A stretch of 17,523 nucleotides of DNA from contig KQ965914.1 of the NCBI GenBank assembly GCA_001574975.1, forward strand, positions 6,909 through 24,431, written 5' to 3'. The position numbers and the translations under genes were made by a program. How positions within the stretch are numbered: position 1 is the first letter of the stretch; every line of letters starts with the position of its first letter. This document shows positions 1 to 10,451 of this stretch, piece after piece. Under the pieces are notes generated by a model. It worked only from the letters and a program-made list of their open reading frames with translations. It was not told the origin of the DNA and searched no databases. This DNA is from Gonapodya prolifera JEL478. Taxonomy: Eukaryota > Monoblepharomycota > Monoblepharidomycetes > Monoblepharidales > Gonapodyaceae.

Positions 1-2280
1 CAACGTGCTTTGAAGTAATTGATTCCACCGCATGGTTAACTCGTCGGGACTCACTGTACAAAATTGCGCCGAAAGCGTCCGAAGATCCATCAGGCTTTCG
101 AGATGAGGAATATTGGAATTTTGAGCCAATTACCAAAAGTCAATCTCCAAACGACTGCACTCACAATGCACGATGGGATAGCGACAGTTGGACAGACAAT
201 GCAGTCCACATTCAAAGCGTTGAAAGTGTGGAGATATTTCTCCTTCAACACTTCACGCACGATAATGCGATCCCTTGTCGACAAAAAACGCAGACACGAA
301 ATCAGGCTTCGTACTCCAACGTAGGGCGTAGATGGCTCTCAAAACTCAGACTTACCAATTGTTTGCCATTGCGGTCGGAGGCTTGGGGTAGGTTTGCGTC
401 CAGGACATTGCCGGGTGAACACCTTCGCCGCCTTTGCTGGGACCCACGAGATCCATAAACTGTTCGTCGTATGCGGCAAAAATATCCATCTTGTGGGAAG
501 TACGCAGGCTCAGTCCATATCGAGACTAAAACGGTTGGTATGACGTTTGCCAGTACTCACAATAGCCTTGAATGTCTCCGCGGCATCGAAGCAGGGGAAT
601 TCCACGACTTCGTGGCCAGCAGCCTTCAGAGAGGCGACGGTCTCAAGCACTGCGCGCTCTACTGGCGGAGTGGGCTGATGAGACCAAATTGTCAACCTTG
701 CGAAGTGAAAAAAATGTCAACGTCGGGATCAGGAATTTATACACACCCTGACGAAGCCAGTAAGCTCGGTGAAGTAACCGACCCTCAATTTGGCGGGAAC
801 TTGGACATCTTCAAGTGGAAGCATTGTAATCATTGAAAGTGAGAATTGAGATGTGTTTCGGACCCAACTCACCTCTCCAACCCATTGGAATCATGTTTGG
901 GTCCATGTCGGCTCCCACTGGATCAGCAAACAATTTCGCATACAATTCCTGTCAAAACAAGGACAGAAGAAAGTATGAATCCCCGTGTTACATAAAGTGT
1001 TTACGGCAAATCGTACCAAGTCGTCAACACTCCTTCCCAGCGGACCGTGGGTTGGGACGATCGCATCCGGAGTGCCTTCAGCAAGCACGCGTGAACCATT
1101 GTAGGGGAATCGTCGTGCGGAGGGTTTGAAGCCGTACTGGATATGTTGAAACAGCAGATACAGTGTACAATGTTGAGCATATAGTCACAGCCGATAAGAC
1201 ATTTATGGAACTTACGACTCCGTTGATGGAAGATGGCAGACGGATACTTCCACCTGATGGATTGGAGTTCGACGATGAGAGCTCCTTTCCATGATCGTTA
1301 TCCATTGACATGAACCCACCGATATCAGTTCCAGCTCCGAGGAAACTTCCTCCAGCGGCAATGATGGCACCTTCACCGCCTGAAGATCCGCCTGCACCAA
1401 CCATGATGTTGTTGGGGTTCAGTACGCGGTCCCAGACAGCGTTAACGGACTCCCAAGTCATCTAACGAGAAATGGGAACCGTGAGACCAATACATCAAGG
1501 TTGAGTAAGGGCGATGTGACCTTACCAGCGCTTGCGGCACGTTTGTCTTGCAATAGAGCACAGCGCCGGCAGCCTATATGTTTGGTGGTTGAGCAACAAA
1601 AACACACACGTAAGCAAAACTTTGTCTAGTTCTCACAAGGAGTCTTTTCACAACAGCCGAATCCTCTTGCGCCGGGCCGTCTTTGGCCCACTGAACGAAG
1701 CCCCAAGTTGTCAGTGTTCCCTTCAACCCATGTTCCTCTTTGATCGAAACAGGGAGGCCATGGAGAGGGCCCTTGGTTTTGCCCGTGGCTTTGAAGTAAT
1801 CGTCGAGCTCGGCTGCGGCTGCAAGAGCTTTGTCGAAGAAAAGCTACATAGACGGGGATGTAAAAAGTTGCAAGGTATTGAGTCGAGACTCTCTTGCATA
1901 ACGACGGCACTCCTCACCTCAGTGCAGCAGTTGATGCGTTGCTGGGCAATCGCAGTCCTGTGGCAGATAGCACGAGTTACTTCCACGGAGGTCACTTCGC
2001 CAGCTGCCAAGTGCTGCAAGTCGCAAAGTCGGGTCAGCGAGAGACGCGGACGCAAAGCCGCCCAATCGATTGACACGGGGTGGGCGATGAAACGAACCTT
2101 CACGGCCTCGCTGGCAGTCCACCCGGTGATCTCCTTCTCCCTTGGCGTGAGCTTGCTCTCGATGAACGAAATGACCTCGATGTGGCCTCTGCCCTCGTCG
2201 TCCTGGAGTTTCCATTCGTCCGGGATCGATGCGTCCCGCTTTGCGCGAACCTCGGCAATGATGGGGTCGTCGGTGGTCAT
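1..2280 (-). CDS. Amidase-signature family hydrolase (fungal acetamidase/general amidase type), 3' end outside window
   Basis: Hydrolyses carboxylic amides to acid plus ammonia; substrate cannot be read from sequence. Exons (minus): 2280-1918, 1843-1637, 1573-1526, 1461-1320, 1253-1216, 1136-1005, 948-873, 808-747, 674-561, 489-356, 273-165, 94-55; all join in phase with GT-AG borders, giving about 488 residues. Family landmarks: HGLPVSIKEEHGLKG supplies the catalytic Lys (about residue 156); GAGGSSGGEGA supplies the cis-Ser (about 232); GTDIGGSIRLPSS supplies the nucleophilic Ser (about 256). GVYGFKPSARRFPYNG and THGPLGRSVDDL follow as expected. The start ATG opens MTTDDPIIAEVRAKRDASIP, a normal N-terminus for fungal amidases. 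The last visible exon ends at a GTGAGT donor (position 54), so roughly the last 60-70 residues lie beyond base 1. All three catalytic residues are present, so the visible part looks functional. Family assignment is sure; exons 10-12 are less certain than exons 1-9. Confidence 0.93.
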
Positions 2281-3206
2281 TGTAAAGGTTATTTGAAGGT
2301 AGGAATGGAGCGAGATCCGAAAGATGTATCAAATTTGGTTTGCCTGTCGGGAAGAGTTGAACCGAATCTTCTTTGCCAACCGATCCAGCATGCGAGGGCG
2401 AGAAACCTGCGATACCTTCGGAGAACTATCCAAAAATTTATGTGAAATATCTATTGAACCAAAATGGAGAAACGGGGTGATGCAGGGTATATCGACGAAA
2501 CATATCCAGATAACCCAACCCATCTGCAGTTGGATACATATATGTAACGAGCTTACCAGTCGACGAATTAGAAATTAATATCATTTTCCGCATCTGACTG
2601 ATGACGGACGTGAAGCTCTGGTTGAACGTTACAAGCGAGAATACTTCGGAGGCCAGACAGTTCGATGGTGGGGAGCGATAATTCGTGATATTCGCAACCA
2701 CTTTATGTCTGCAATTCTAAATTGAATAACGTGCGCAGCATTCGTGATGTCAAGTCTGGAGGTGTGATCATGTCGTTTCATGCTCAGTCGATTGTGTGGC
2801 CTGAGCTCTGTCAAGGCACTTTTGCCAACGAAAACCGAGTTGTAAGAAGCACTGAAAAGGGTCATTTGGGTTGTTTTTTGACCACGAAGGTGTTAAGTTG
2901 TGATTGGGAAGCAGTAACCAACACAAAAAGGCGTCTTTGAGACATAATTGCTTCACATTTCTTGTCAAACACACGCCATCCAAGAAAAGAGTTTTGAGGA
3001 AGGAGAGACCGGAGGAGAACTTGAGGTGGCTCTGGTGTGCCGAAAAATCTCAACTGACACCTGCTTTTTTGACTTTCCACTTTGTTCACCGACAATCCCA
3101 CTTGTGAGCAGTGTCACAACTAAGGCAAGTCCGCTTTGACTGCTACCACAATGCGACTTCATGGCGTCTTGTTTCGTACCTTCGTTTCCCGGAGCTCCCC
3201 AATCCA
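2281..3206. other. Intergenic stretch upstream of the amidase, carrying repeat copy A
   Basis: No convincing gene. The proximal part should hold the amidase promoter, but I see no clear TATA box. Plus-strand 2592-2725 gives a 40-odd residue open stretch (ALVERYKREYFGG...), preceded by a plausible branch point and acceptor (CTGAC ... GTGAAG at about 2595-2612). A second open stretch follows at about 2740-2938 and runs into the repeat. These could be exon relics, but neither resembles a family I know. The dispersed repeat copy A occupies 2835-3026. Confidence 0.5.
2835..3026 (-). repeat. Dispersed repeat, copy A (inverted relative to copy B at 17206-17398)
   Basis: The reverse complement of this 192-bp segment matches 17206-17398 almost base for base. 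By eye there are about nine substitutions and one single-base indel, near 95% identity. One shared edge is CCTCAAGTTCTCCTCC, the other TTCTTACAACTCGG. Weak similarity (GAAANCCGAG) may extend the match about five bases further at the latter edge. No terminal inverted repeat or flanking target duplication is obvious, and the element has no coding capacity I can defend. It may be a fragment of a larger transposable element or a short non-autonomous repeat. Confidence 0.9.
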
Positions 3207-3860
3207 ATGACCGACTCTCCCTCGATAACAACCGAGATCATTCCCTCTTTGACTGCTCCTGGGCGCTGGATTGATATGACTCATCGAGTGTAAGTGGGTT
3301 GTCAATCTTCTATCGTGGTACCTACCGCAAACGGAGGCGCGATATGGATGCTGGTGACGGAAGAGGAGGAGGCGGGATCACTCGGGGCTGAGTTGCCCCT
3401 AGCAATCCCGGACGAGCGAGTGACTGCCGACGGGCGTTTTCCGTCGCCAAGTGCCACGTACACAAGTACCGCTCTCACCAACCCCCACCCCCCGCAAATC
3501 TTGAACCGAGGGATCCGACGAAGCCGTCCTACACCAGCACAGTGGCACGATACGACGAAGGAAGACCACTGGGGTGGAGCGGCGAGACTGAATTGTTTTC
3601 GAAGCGAGCTCGTGTCCTTGATCAGTTCGGTGGACTTTTCGATAACGGGGTGACACACCAGAAACTCGCTGAAGGATTCGCGGAAAAACGGCTACACCAT
3701 TTAATCGCTTGAGAATGATCACAGTAATCCGGAAGTCTTGGAAAAGGTCGCCGTTGATGCCGCAGACGGAGTCAATGTAGTCAAGCTCAGCTTTGACGAA
3801 ATTGGTCGGTTCAGGTCAATCGAGATGACCCTGAATGCGCATGACGAGTTTGAGTTGTAA
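3207..3860 (+). pseudogene. Unidentified protein-like gene with an apparent frameshift (possible pseudogene or unresolved splicing)
   Basis: I do not recognise this protein. A start at 3207 reads MTDSPSITTEIIPSLTAPGR... and reaches a GTAAGT donor at 3290. Acceptors at 3402 or 3510 restore the same frame, which then reads ...TVARYDEGRPLGWSGETELF and KRARVLDQFGGLFDNGVTHQ before a TGA at 3710-3712. A different frame starting about 3705 continues as SNPEVLEKVAVDAADGVNVV and FDEIGRFRSIEMTLNAHDEF to a TAA at 3858-3860. An AATAAA follows immediately at 3859-3864. Both halves have normal protein composition, and removing one T near 3709-3710 would join them. No short GT-AG intron does so without discarding the protein-like sequence. 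It may be a decayed gene, a sequencing error, or a gene whose intron I have missed. It ends 66 bp from the convergent ITPase stop codon. Confidence 0.4.
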
Positions 3861-3864
3861 TAAA
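3859..3864 (+). terminator. Candidate poly(A) signal AATAAA
   Basis: A canonical AATAAA overlaps the TAA stop of the plus-strand reading ending at 3860. It supports transcription in this direction, although it sits unusually close to the stop codon. Confidence 0.35.
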
Positions 3865-3926
3865 GATCGAGATGATCCTACAAGATTCCCACTCTAATTA
3901 AGTATTCCAATGCAAGTCAAGTATTG

Positions 3927-4625
3927 TCAGATTGTTGTCTTCAAGAAGTCCGCCAGTTCCTTCACGGCCTTGTACCGGTGTGACAGTCCATTTTTCACGT
4001 CTCTATCCATCTCTGCATACGTGTGTCCATTCGTGTTCCCTTCGCTCGAAAGCGGTTCAAAGATTGGATCCCATCCAAACTTGTTATCCCCCCGTGCTGG
4101 GACGATTCGTCCTTTGGTCCGTCCGGTGTACGTGCGCACTTCTTTTCCAGGACCCGCACTGTAGGCGAAAATGCAAAGGGCGCTCGCAGATTTGTCTTCG
4201 TAGGCTGCAAGTAGGTTGTTCAATCCTTGGTGACCAAGCGTTTCCAAGAACCACTGAGCGAGCAAACCGTTCATAAAAAGGGGTACCAGTAGTCGGATTT
4301 CGTGGGGGTTCTGGAAGAAATCGCTGTTACATACCTTGATGTACGGACCTGGGAGTCCGCCAAGCGAATCAAAGCAGAGACAGGTATCTTCTGTCACGAC
4401 CTCACCACCCACGAGCTCCGCCGCTCTCCTGCATTTGTCTGCTGCTATGGCCTCGGGAGTTTTCTCCTGTATCTCCACCAGATCGAGTTTTGCAGAAGAG
4501 ATTGTGAAGGGCAGCGGATTCGATTCTGAGTGCTCGTGGGGAAGGAGCGAAGATATGATCGCGGTGAACTCGCGAAGCTTGTTTGCGTTTCCGGTGACGA
4601 ACGTGATTGTTCTAGAGGAAGACAT
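3927..4625 (-). CDS. HAM1: Inosine triphosphate pyrophosphatase (HAM1/ITPA family)
   Basis: Hydrolyses ITP, XTP and dITP to the monophosphates, keeping deaminated purines out of DNA and RNA; cytosolic in other fungi. Two exons: 4625-4335 and 4253-3927, with an 81-nt intron (GTATGT...CAG). The spliced product is 205 residues, close to the 190-200 usual for the family. Signatures: [13 protein letters not shown] near the N-terminus (phosphate/nucleotide loop), [20 protein letters not shown] across the splice junction, FGWDPIFEP, and C-terminal [11 protein letters not shown] with the base-recognition SHR. The start ATG has A at -3. The intron is a multiple of three and free of stop codons, so an unspliced message would encode a 27-residue insertion directly after GPYIK. 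That site is conserved and uninterrupted in the family, so splicing is expected. Confidence 0.97.
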   Translation of the reverse strand: MSSSRTITFVTGNANKLREFTAIISSLLPHEHSESNPLPFTISSAKLDLVEIQEKTPEAIAADKCRRAAELVGGEVVTEDTCLCFDSLGGLPGPYIKVCNSDFFQNPHEIRLLVPLFMNGLLAQWFLETLGHQGLNNLLAAYEDKSASALCIFAYSAGPGKEVRTYTGRTKGRIVPARGDNKFGWDPIFEPLSSEGNTNGHTYAEMDRDVKNGLSHRYKAVKELADFLKTTI

Positions 4626-4769
4626 GTTTGCTTCTGGCTACATGTGACCATAGCATCATTAATTGATTTGAACGGAAGGTCCTTCATTATTTCGGTGTTA
4701 AAGGAAGACTTTCGAAGTAAAGAATTTTGATTCAGGCTCAATGCTCTGTTTACTCTTGACTCTGAAAAC

Positions 4770-6591
4770 TCAATACATGGGGGAGCCATCCCCGCCAGCT
4801 CCAAACCTACCAATTCCACCAATCCCCCTTCCCGCCACACCGTATAATTGCCCACCACCCACACGCTTGGACCTCTGACCCGCTCTGAGCAAGTCGCTCC
4901 TTGCAGATATCCTACTCGGCTTCACTGCCCGGTCGCTACGTTGTCGCGCAGCAGACACAGCAGGTAGGCTTGCCGGACGAGGTTTGCTCAATGCTCCTGA
5001 CGAGCCCTCTTGATCATCGATGTAGCGATAATCGTCGGACTCCACGTCGAACAGCTTCCGAAGCAGATCCTGCTCTTCCTCGACATCAGGAATACTCGTC
5101 TCAGGCTCGCGTTGTACCTTCGCTTCGTCCAGTGCTGGGGGGTGCGACAGAAGATCGTGTATTGTGTCGACAAAACTCCGAAGGTGAACTTCCTTTGGCC
5201 CGTGCTCCTCTTCGACATTGGGGTGATCGGCCAACGTTCGGCGCAGTCTTGCGGGGAGAAGTGCACGGCGGTGGTCGAGAGAGGGTGTTCCGCCAACAGG
5301 AGAGAGACCACCGTGAGATTCACGCCAGACCGAAAGTGGTGTCGCGAGTTCGTAGCGGCCATCTCTTCGTCGCTCCATCACGACTTCAGACGAAGAGAAG
5401 TGAGGAGCTGGATGTCGGGGCTCACAAACAGTATCAAGGACGAACTTACTCGCTTGACAGTTTTCTAGGTTCTCGATATGCTCAAACTGCTCGACGGAAA
5501 GATGATACCACCTTTACGCAAAGGTCGACATCAGGATAACCGACAAAAACGGAAGGCTTGCTACTCGACAACAAAATGGTGATCACCTCATAAGAAACAA
5601 TCGAGCAAGTAGCCCATGGGTCACAACAATAACAACAGTCGGGGGATTTGGCGCACTGAATGATCGCCACATGGTCTCGAAGAATGTGGAGAGTCGGTCG
5701 AATACATCAGCACCTGAAATCCCAAAATGAAATATATGAAAACACGCCCCTTGAAGCACAGGACAACGGTTCCAAGAATTAAAAAGCCATCCCAACGTAC
5801 CGCTTTCTCCATTTGGGAACCGATAAAAGCTGGTTCCAGTTAGAGAAGTGCGGGACGTTGATCAACGAAGGAAAAATGTGCACCGTCACGAAGCACAATT
5901 GCTCACAAATGCCCATATGCACTTCGCTCCTTTTTGACTTTTGGCAAAAGGCACGTCGACCGGTAAGAACAGTAAGATATCGGTTGTTGAATCACAAGTT
6001 CGTAGCTCACTCAAGGGCATAAGCTCCGACGGTTGCAAGTTTCCCCAGTCTGAGTAAAAAGTATTTCAAATGTGAAAGATGTTCGACACAGTCTGTTCGA
6101 GTTCACCTTGTTCCCGAAGACGACTCTCCTCGAAAACATGGTACCGCATTCCAGAAAATGACTTTTGTATCTCCTGAAACGTCTGGCGGGTTCTGATAGT
6201 TGATGCAGGGTCAGCAATCTCCAATCAACCTCTCGACCATCACTCCATAGTTTATAATCTCACCGATAGAATGGCGATATCCAGAACCTGATGTTATCCC
6301 TTTCATTACAGTGCTGGCGAAGCATCTTTCCGACCTCAAACGCTTGCTGACGTCCCTTGTCGGTCAGGTTTATCTTCCAATCGGGCTGCAGGTGAAGGAA
6401 TGAATGGGCAATTACGAATGAAATGCCCAGATAAGGCGATGAGGGAGTCACCAAGAGCTTACCATGCGGCTCAGGAGCGTATCATCGACCTGGCGCTCGC
6501 TCTCTCCGTGTCTTGGAACAGTGACGGCAACCGAACGAATCAAATTGCCGCGCAGCGTTCGTCCCTCAGCAGCGAGCCAAGGGGACAGCAT
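4770..6591 (-). CDS. Histidine phosphatase superfamily protein (phosphoglycerate mutase-like) with long C-terminal tail
   Basis: Nine exons join in phase: 6591-6463, 6385-6264, 6192-6107, 6049-6011, 5937-5907, 5829-5801, 5713-5587, 5511-5450, 5407-4770; 420 residues. Phosphatase of the branch-1 histidine phosphatase superfamily; substrate unknown. RHGES at 27-31 holds the phosphorylated His28; SPFYRTRQT holds the phosphate-pocket Arg; EESRLREQDWGNLQ supplies the acid region; VVIVVTHGLLARLF holds the second His (about 178). FFYRFPNGESGADVFDR and the overall order resemble plant AT74-type and fungal phosphoglycerate mutase-like proteins rather than glycolytic dPGM. After about residue 215 comes about 200 residues of charged, Gly/Arg-rich, probably disordered tail ending GRFGAGGDGSPMY. 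The ATG at 6591 is the first after an in-frame TAA. The segment before and after RHGES (VTVPRHGESERQVDD) departs from the usual VRHGESEGNVDE. Exon 8/9 intron (5408-5449) is only 42 nt, in frame and stop-free, so it may be coding instead. Confidence 0.9.
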
Positions 6592-6908
6592 CACAGCGCA
6601 CTTCTCTTACCTGACCAAAATGATTTTCCTCGGCCTCCGGAAACGATACAACCGCAGCTCGGGAAACCGGCGGGGATGGGCATATCGATCAAACTTAAGG
6701 ATGTCGAGAGGGCGATAGAACATTCGTAGAGCGGGACAGACGTGGGCGGATTGCTGCGGAGATGCGGCGGCACGCGACGAGAGGACGTGGCGTGTGTTTT
6801 CTGTTCTCCGAACGGCAATTGATGGCCGAAGCTTGAACTCATGAGTCATTCCACAGGTGGCCGAACAGAGTCAGAACAGCATCTACTACGTATTTTTTCG
6901 AGGTTTAT
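6592..6908. other. Intergenic stretch between the Myb-domain and histidine-phosphatase genes
   Basis: Both flanking genes are on the minus strand, so this should contain the 3' untranslated region of the Myb gene and the promoter of the phosphatase gene. Minus-strand open frames here (6591-6849) resemble nothing and end at the phosphatase start; a non-coding role is more likely. No TATA box or poly(A) signal stands out. Confidence 0.5.
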
Positions 6909-7995
6909 CTACTTTTTTAACTTTAGTTTATGCGCTGCGGAAACACCCTTCCCGGTAGTCATCTTCTGTCCACTGGAAGACTTCTTTTTGGGCTTCTCCT
7001 TCGCCTTTTCACCAGGACTGCTTCCCCCCTTGGTCACTGATGGGTCAGACTTACTCTCAGCCTTAGCATACACTTTCCAATGTATCACCTTCTCCAGCTT
7101 CCCCGCTTATACTGTCTCCACGTCCTCTCCGCTACAAATTTGATTACAGTCACTTGCGGTGAGTGCATTGACATTTCGGGGTAACGTTGAATGTGAATCT
7201 TCGCGATATAAGTGTGGAGTTTCACCATGTGAAAGAGCTGGCGCAGCATCATTGTTGTGAGGGGTTCCGGAGGCAGTTCGTACCCCTTTTCTGCCATGTC
7301 GGCTTTTACTGCATCCAGAATCCACTTCAGTGACTCGCCTGTCAGTGTCTTTCATCCTCCCCTATATTCTGGTGCCTCCCTCATCAATGTTGTCATCAAT
7401 GTTTCCAGAGCCCGAACACCTTTCTGCACATCATCCCACTCTGACACAATCCATGAAGCCAGTCTCTTCTTATACTGGCTCCACCGTGTGGTGCAGTCAT
7501 TCGGCCTTCGCCCCGGAAGGTCAGTCGCAATCAAATTCCAATCATGCGCACCGTACAACTCCACCCCTTTGGCGAGGATGTAAACTTCCTCCAGAGTCCA
7601 CCGCACTTTGTCTTTTCGTGCAATGCGAAAGCCATCGTCGGGCCCCCCCGGTCAGGGGTCTGCCTTCTTGGGCGGCGAGCGACGAAACTGCACGCCAGCC
7701 AGCGTCCTTTTATCCACCTTTCGTACGCTGAATTAAGTGAAGAGCTACTCCGGGGCGGATCAAATCCCCCTGTTTCAAAGGTTTCGAGATGCGGCGATAA
7801 TTGAGTTCCGGCGCTTCCAACGGGATCGGGGTTGGGGAACTGTTGGAATGCCGGAGGAAAAACGAGCGGGAAGGTTTGGAACGGCTGACTGAACGTCAGG
7901 CCGAGAACTTTGGGAACGACAAACGCGGCGATGGAAGGGATGCCTCCGAGATGCGCCGTGGTGGGAGTGCATCGATTGTTTCCCAGGTGAAGCAT
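6909..7995 (-). CDS. Myb/SANT DNA-binding-domain protein with Lys-rich C-terminus
   Basis: A single Myb/SANT repeat reads RWTLEEVYILAKGVELYGAH then DWNLIATDLPGRRPNDCTTR and WSQYKKRLASW. The spaced tryptophans of the helix-turn-helix are all visible, so DNA or chromatin binding in the nucleus is likely. Well-supported exons: about 7611-7420, 7338-7154 and 7097-6909; introns of 81 and 56 nt remove an in-frame TGA and a frame change. The middle part (DMAEKGYELPPEPLTTMMLR, QLFHMVKLHTYIAKIHIQRY) is helical. The C-terminus is Lys/Ser-rich (KAKEKPKKKSSSGQK) and could carry a nuclear localisation signal. An upstream exon beginning MLHLGNNRCTPTTAHLGG at 7995 is Pro/Phe-rich and likely N-terminal, but the junction is unresolved: only weak donors (GTAGCT at 7748 or GTTTCG at 7688) match in phase. 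The domain call is solid; the gene's precise role is unknown. Confidence 0.8.
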
Positions 7996-8093
7996 TGAAT
8001 GCCTTCAACGTCGAGATGCTACAAAGGCTCTCTGCATTTGGACCTCCTCACATGATACAACATACAGTCTTTGCGCACGTAGTTTTATGTAGT

Positions 8094-8099
8094 TTTATT
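8094..8099 (-). terminator. Candidate poly(A) signal for CCT3
   Basis: AATAAA on the minus strand lies about 60 nt past the CCT3 stop codon, a normal distance. It sits next to a tandem 10-bp repeat (GTAGTTTTAT twice, 8079-8098, plus strand), which makes the 3' flank A/T-rich. Confidence 0.5.
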
Positions 8100-8157
8100 T
8101 TATGTGTCGCGATCCAAGCAATATAGATCGCATCGCTCGGAACGACTGGAGATGAAA

Positions 8158-10451
8158 TTAGCGTTCCCCTCCCTCCTGTGAGCCGTCAGAAAGAAAACAT
8201 GAGCGGAACACTCAAAATGTAAAGGCAAACGATATCTCACCTCAGGTGCTGCCATCTCTTCTCCACCCATCGCTCCACCTCCACTCGACCTTTCCTTGTT
8301 CTTCGATACACCTGAAACAATGTCGTCTACCCGCAATATGAGGCAAGCGGACTGCATACATAACTCGTTTGAGCTATCAATTTAGTGAACAGCAATGTGA
8401 ATTCTCTCACCTCAATCGCTGTCTTGATGGTTTGCGCCTTAACTGCCACGGGCTCCCAGATACCGTATGTCTTCATATCCACCACGTTCCCCGTGAGCCC
8501 ATCAATACCCCATGAGTGCTGCCCCGCGGCGTGCTTTTCTCGAAGTCGTCCAAGTGTGCGAAGTGCGTTACCACCGCAGTTCTGGATCAATGTGCGGGGA
8601 ATAATCTCGAGAGAGGTGGCGAGCGCCCTGTACGGGTACTGCTCAACCTAAAGGAGGGAAGACGCGGTGTTGACGGTTCGTAAAATACAAGATGGTGGTG
8701 ACGCCACCAACTCACCCCTCCGATTCCTTTTGCCTTCTCACCCAACCTTACACTGATCGCCATTTCTGTAGCGCCTCCCCCGGGAGCGAGCGCCGGCTCG
8801 AAGATGACATTCCGCGCAACTGCCATCGCGTCCTGGAGATTCCGCTCGACTTCGTTGATGATGTCCTTCGAGGCACCACGGAGAACAATCGTGCAAGCTT
8901 TCGGATCTTGGCACTTGGTGAGGTAGGTGAAGTACCTGAAATGTTTGGACCGTTCGTAGGACAGCGTACGCGCTATTTCTTGCCCCTGAACTCACTCGTC
9001 GCCAACTTTTTGCACTTCAAATAGTCCGCACTTGGTCCCTACATCCGCGTCTTTAAGGTCCTCCACACGGTTCAAAATGGTCGCACCGACGGCACGAGCA
9101 ATACGGTTATTATCCGTTTTGCGTACACGACGGATGGCAGTGATGTTCGCCTTCAGGAGATAATGCTGCGCAAGATCTTTTGGAAAATGTTCAATGTCGA
9201 TCTGCGGGGGCTCAGAACTTAGGCAAGAACATCCGAACTCACCAGAGACGCCCTTTTCGGTAAAGACCAAGTCTGGTTTCACTTTGATGATGTGCTCACA
9301 CATCTCCTTGATCTGCTCCTCCTCGATCTCCAACAAGCGCTCCCACTGACCCTCTTTTTCGATTTCAACGTTGGTCTGGGACTCTCCCTTCTTGTATTCA
9401 AGCGGACAGTCCAAAAGAACAATGCGAGGGTTTTCAATGTGGCGACGCATGCGGGGGTGGGTCACATCCTTGTTCAGCATGATTCCATCGAGCACGTGAG
9501 ACTCTTCAATTTCACCACCGGGAATCTACGTCACCAACGATGGTTAAAAAACGTACATTGTTGCCACTTCGTTCAGCGTTACTCACCTTCTCCACTCTTG
9601 CGTATCTCTTCGTGTCAACCTGCCTCTTTCCGTCCACTTCGATCGCGACGCACCGTACGGCGTCAAGCGCTATTCCACACATCAAATCACTCCACGCAGA
9701 AACAAATTTAGTTCCGATGCTGGATTTGATAAGGCCCATCATCTCCGTTCGGTCATCGGTGTTGACTCGGATAGATATGTCGTTGATAATCTGGAGAGCG
9801 TCCTCCAGGGCACGCTTAAAAGACTGGATTATCGTGACAGGGTGTATTTGGCGGTCAAGGAACGGAAGTGCTGAGGCGAGGACTTCGCCAGCTGTTGTTA
9901 CGGGATATGATTCGGATATTGAATTGAAGTGTTCATGTCACTAGACGCATAAGCAGATTTGCGACAAGCGCTCTCCACAAACCGAGAATAATGACACTCG
10001 TTGTTCCATCTCCCACTTCTTCGTCCTGAGTCCGCGCTAGTTCAATCATGGATTTTGCAGCGGGGTGCGCGACTTCCACCTCGCGGAGGATAGCGTTACC
10101 GTCATTCGTAAGGACAATACCGCCCATAGGGTCCAAAATCATCTTGAGCATCGCTCGGGGGCCGAGACATGTGCGGATAATGTCGGCAACCGTCTTTGGT
10201 CGAAAGTTCGTGAATTTGCCAGCGGAAAGACAGAAAAGCGGGCTCAGTATCTACCTTGGATGCAGTTATGTTCGATATTTGGGCCTTTCGCCCCGATTCG
10301 CGCTCATTCTTGCCGTCTTTCGTTTGCAACGTTCAACGAATCCCACAGAAGGAAAGCGCCCCCACCGAACGGAATGCAGGTCAAGCCACGGTTTCGCGCA
10401 CGAACGCGTCATTCTGTACTCACTGACAACGATAATGGGTGCTTTTAGCAT
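8158..10451 (-). CDS. CCT3: T-complex protein 1 subunit gamma (CCT3, TRiC/CCT chaperonin)
   Basis: One of eight subunits of the cytosolic ATP-driven chaperonin ring that folds actin, tubulin and other proteins. Ten exons join in phase: 10451-10424, 10316-10255, 10193-9983, 9891-9587, 9525-9243, 9176-8996, 8935-8716, 8647-8411, 8351-8241, 8175-8158; 551 residues, against about 535-545 in yeast and human. Landmarks: RKAQISNITASK, LGPRAMLKMILDPMGG, EEVGDGTTSV (ATP-binding GDGTT, 91-95), HIENPRIVLLDCPLEYKKGE, TEKGVSDLAQHYLLK, NRIARAVGATI, APGGGATEMA (about 409-414), GIWEPVAVKAQTIKTAIE, and SACLILRVDDIVSGV. The gamma type is identified by full-length similarity to CCT3, especially the DCPLEYKKGESQTN block. 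The C-terminal tail is Gly/Glu-rich and ends in an 18-nt exon (EGGER). The start ATG has G at -3. The exon 3 donor (GTTTGT) is weak but the protein is continuous across it. No catalytic residue is missing. Confidence 0.98.

Noticed and set aside
1532-2296. Plus-strand open frame of 254 codons
   Set aside because: Antisense to amidase exons 1 and 2, whose family motifs are unmistakable on the other strand.
2835-3026. Repeat as a solo LTR
   Set aside because: TGTAAG at one edge resembles an LTR start, but both copies share bases beyond it, no matching CA end or target duplication is seen, and the length is short.
4901-5539. Plus-strand open frames of 212 and 152 codons
   Set aside because: Antisense shadows of the Arg/Gly-rich tail of the histidine phosphatase.
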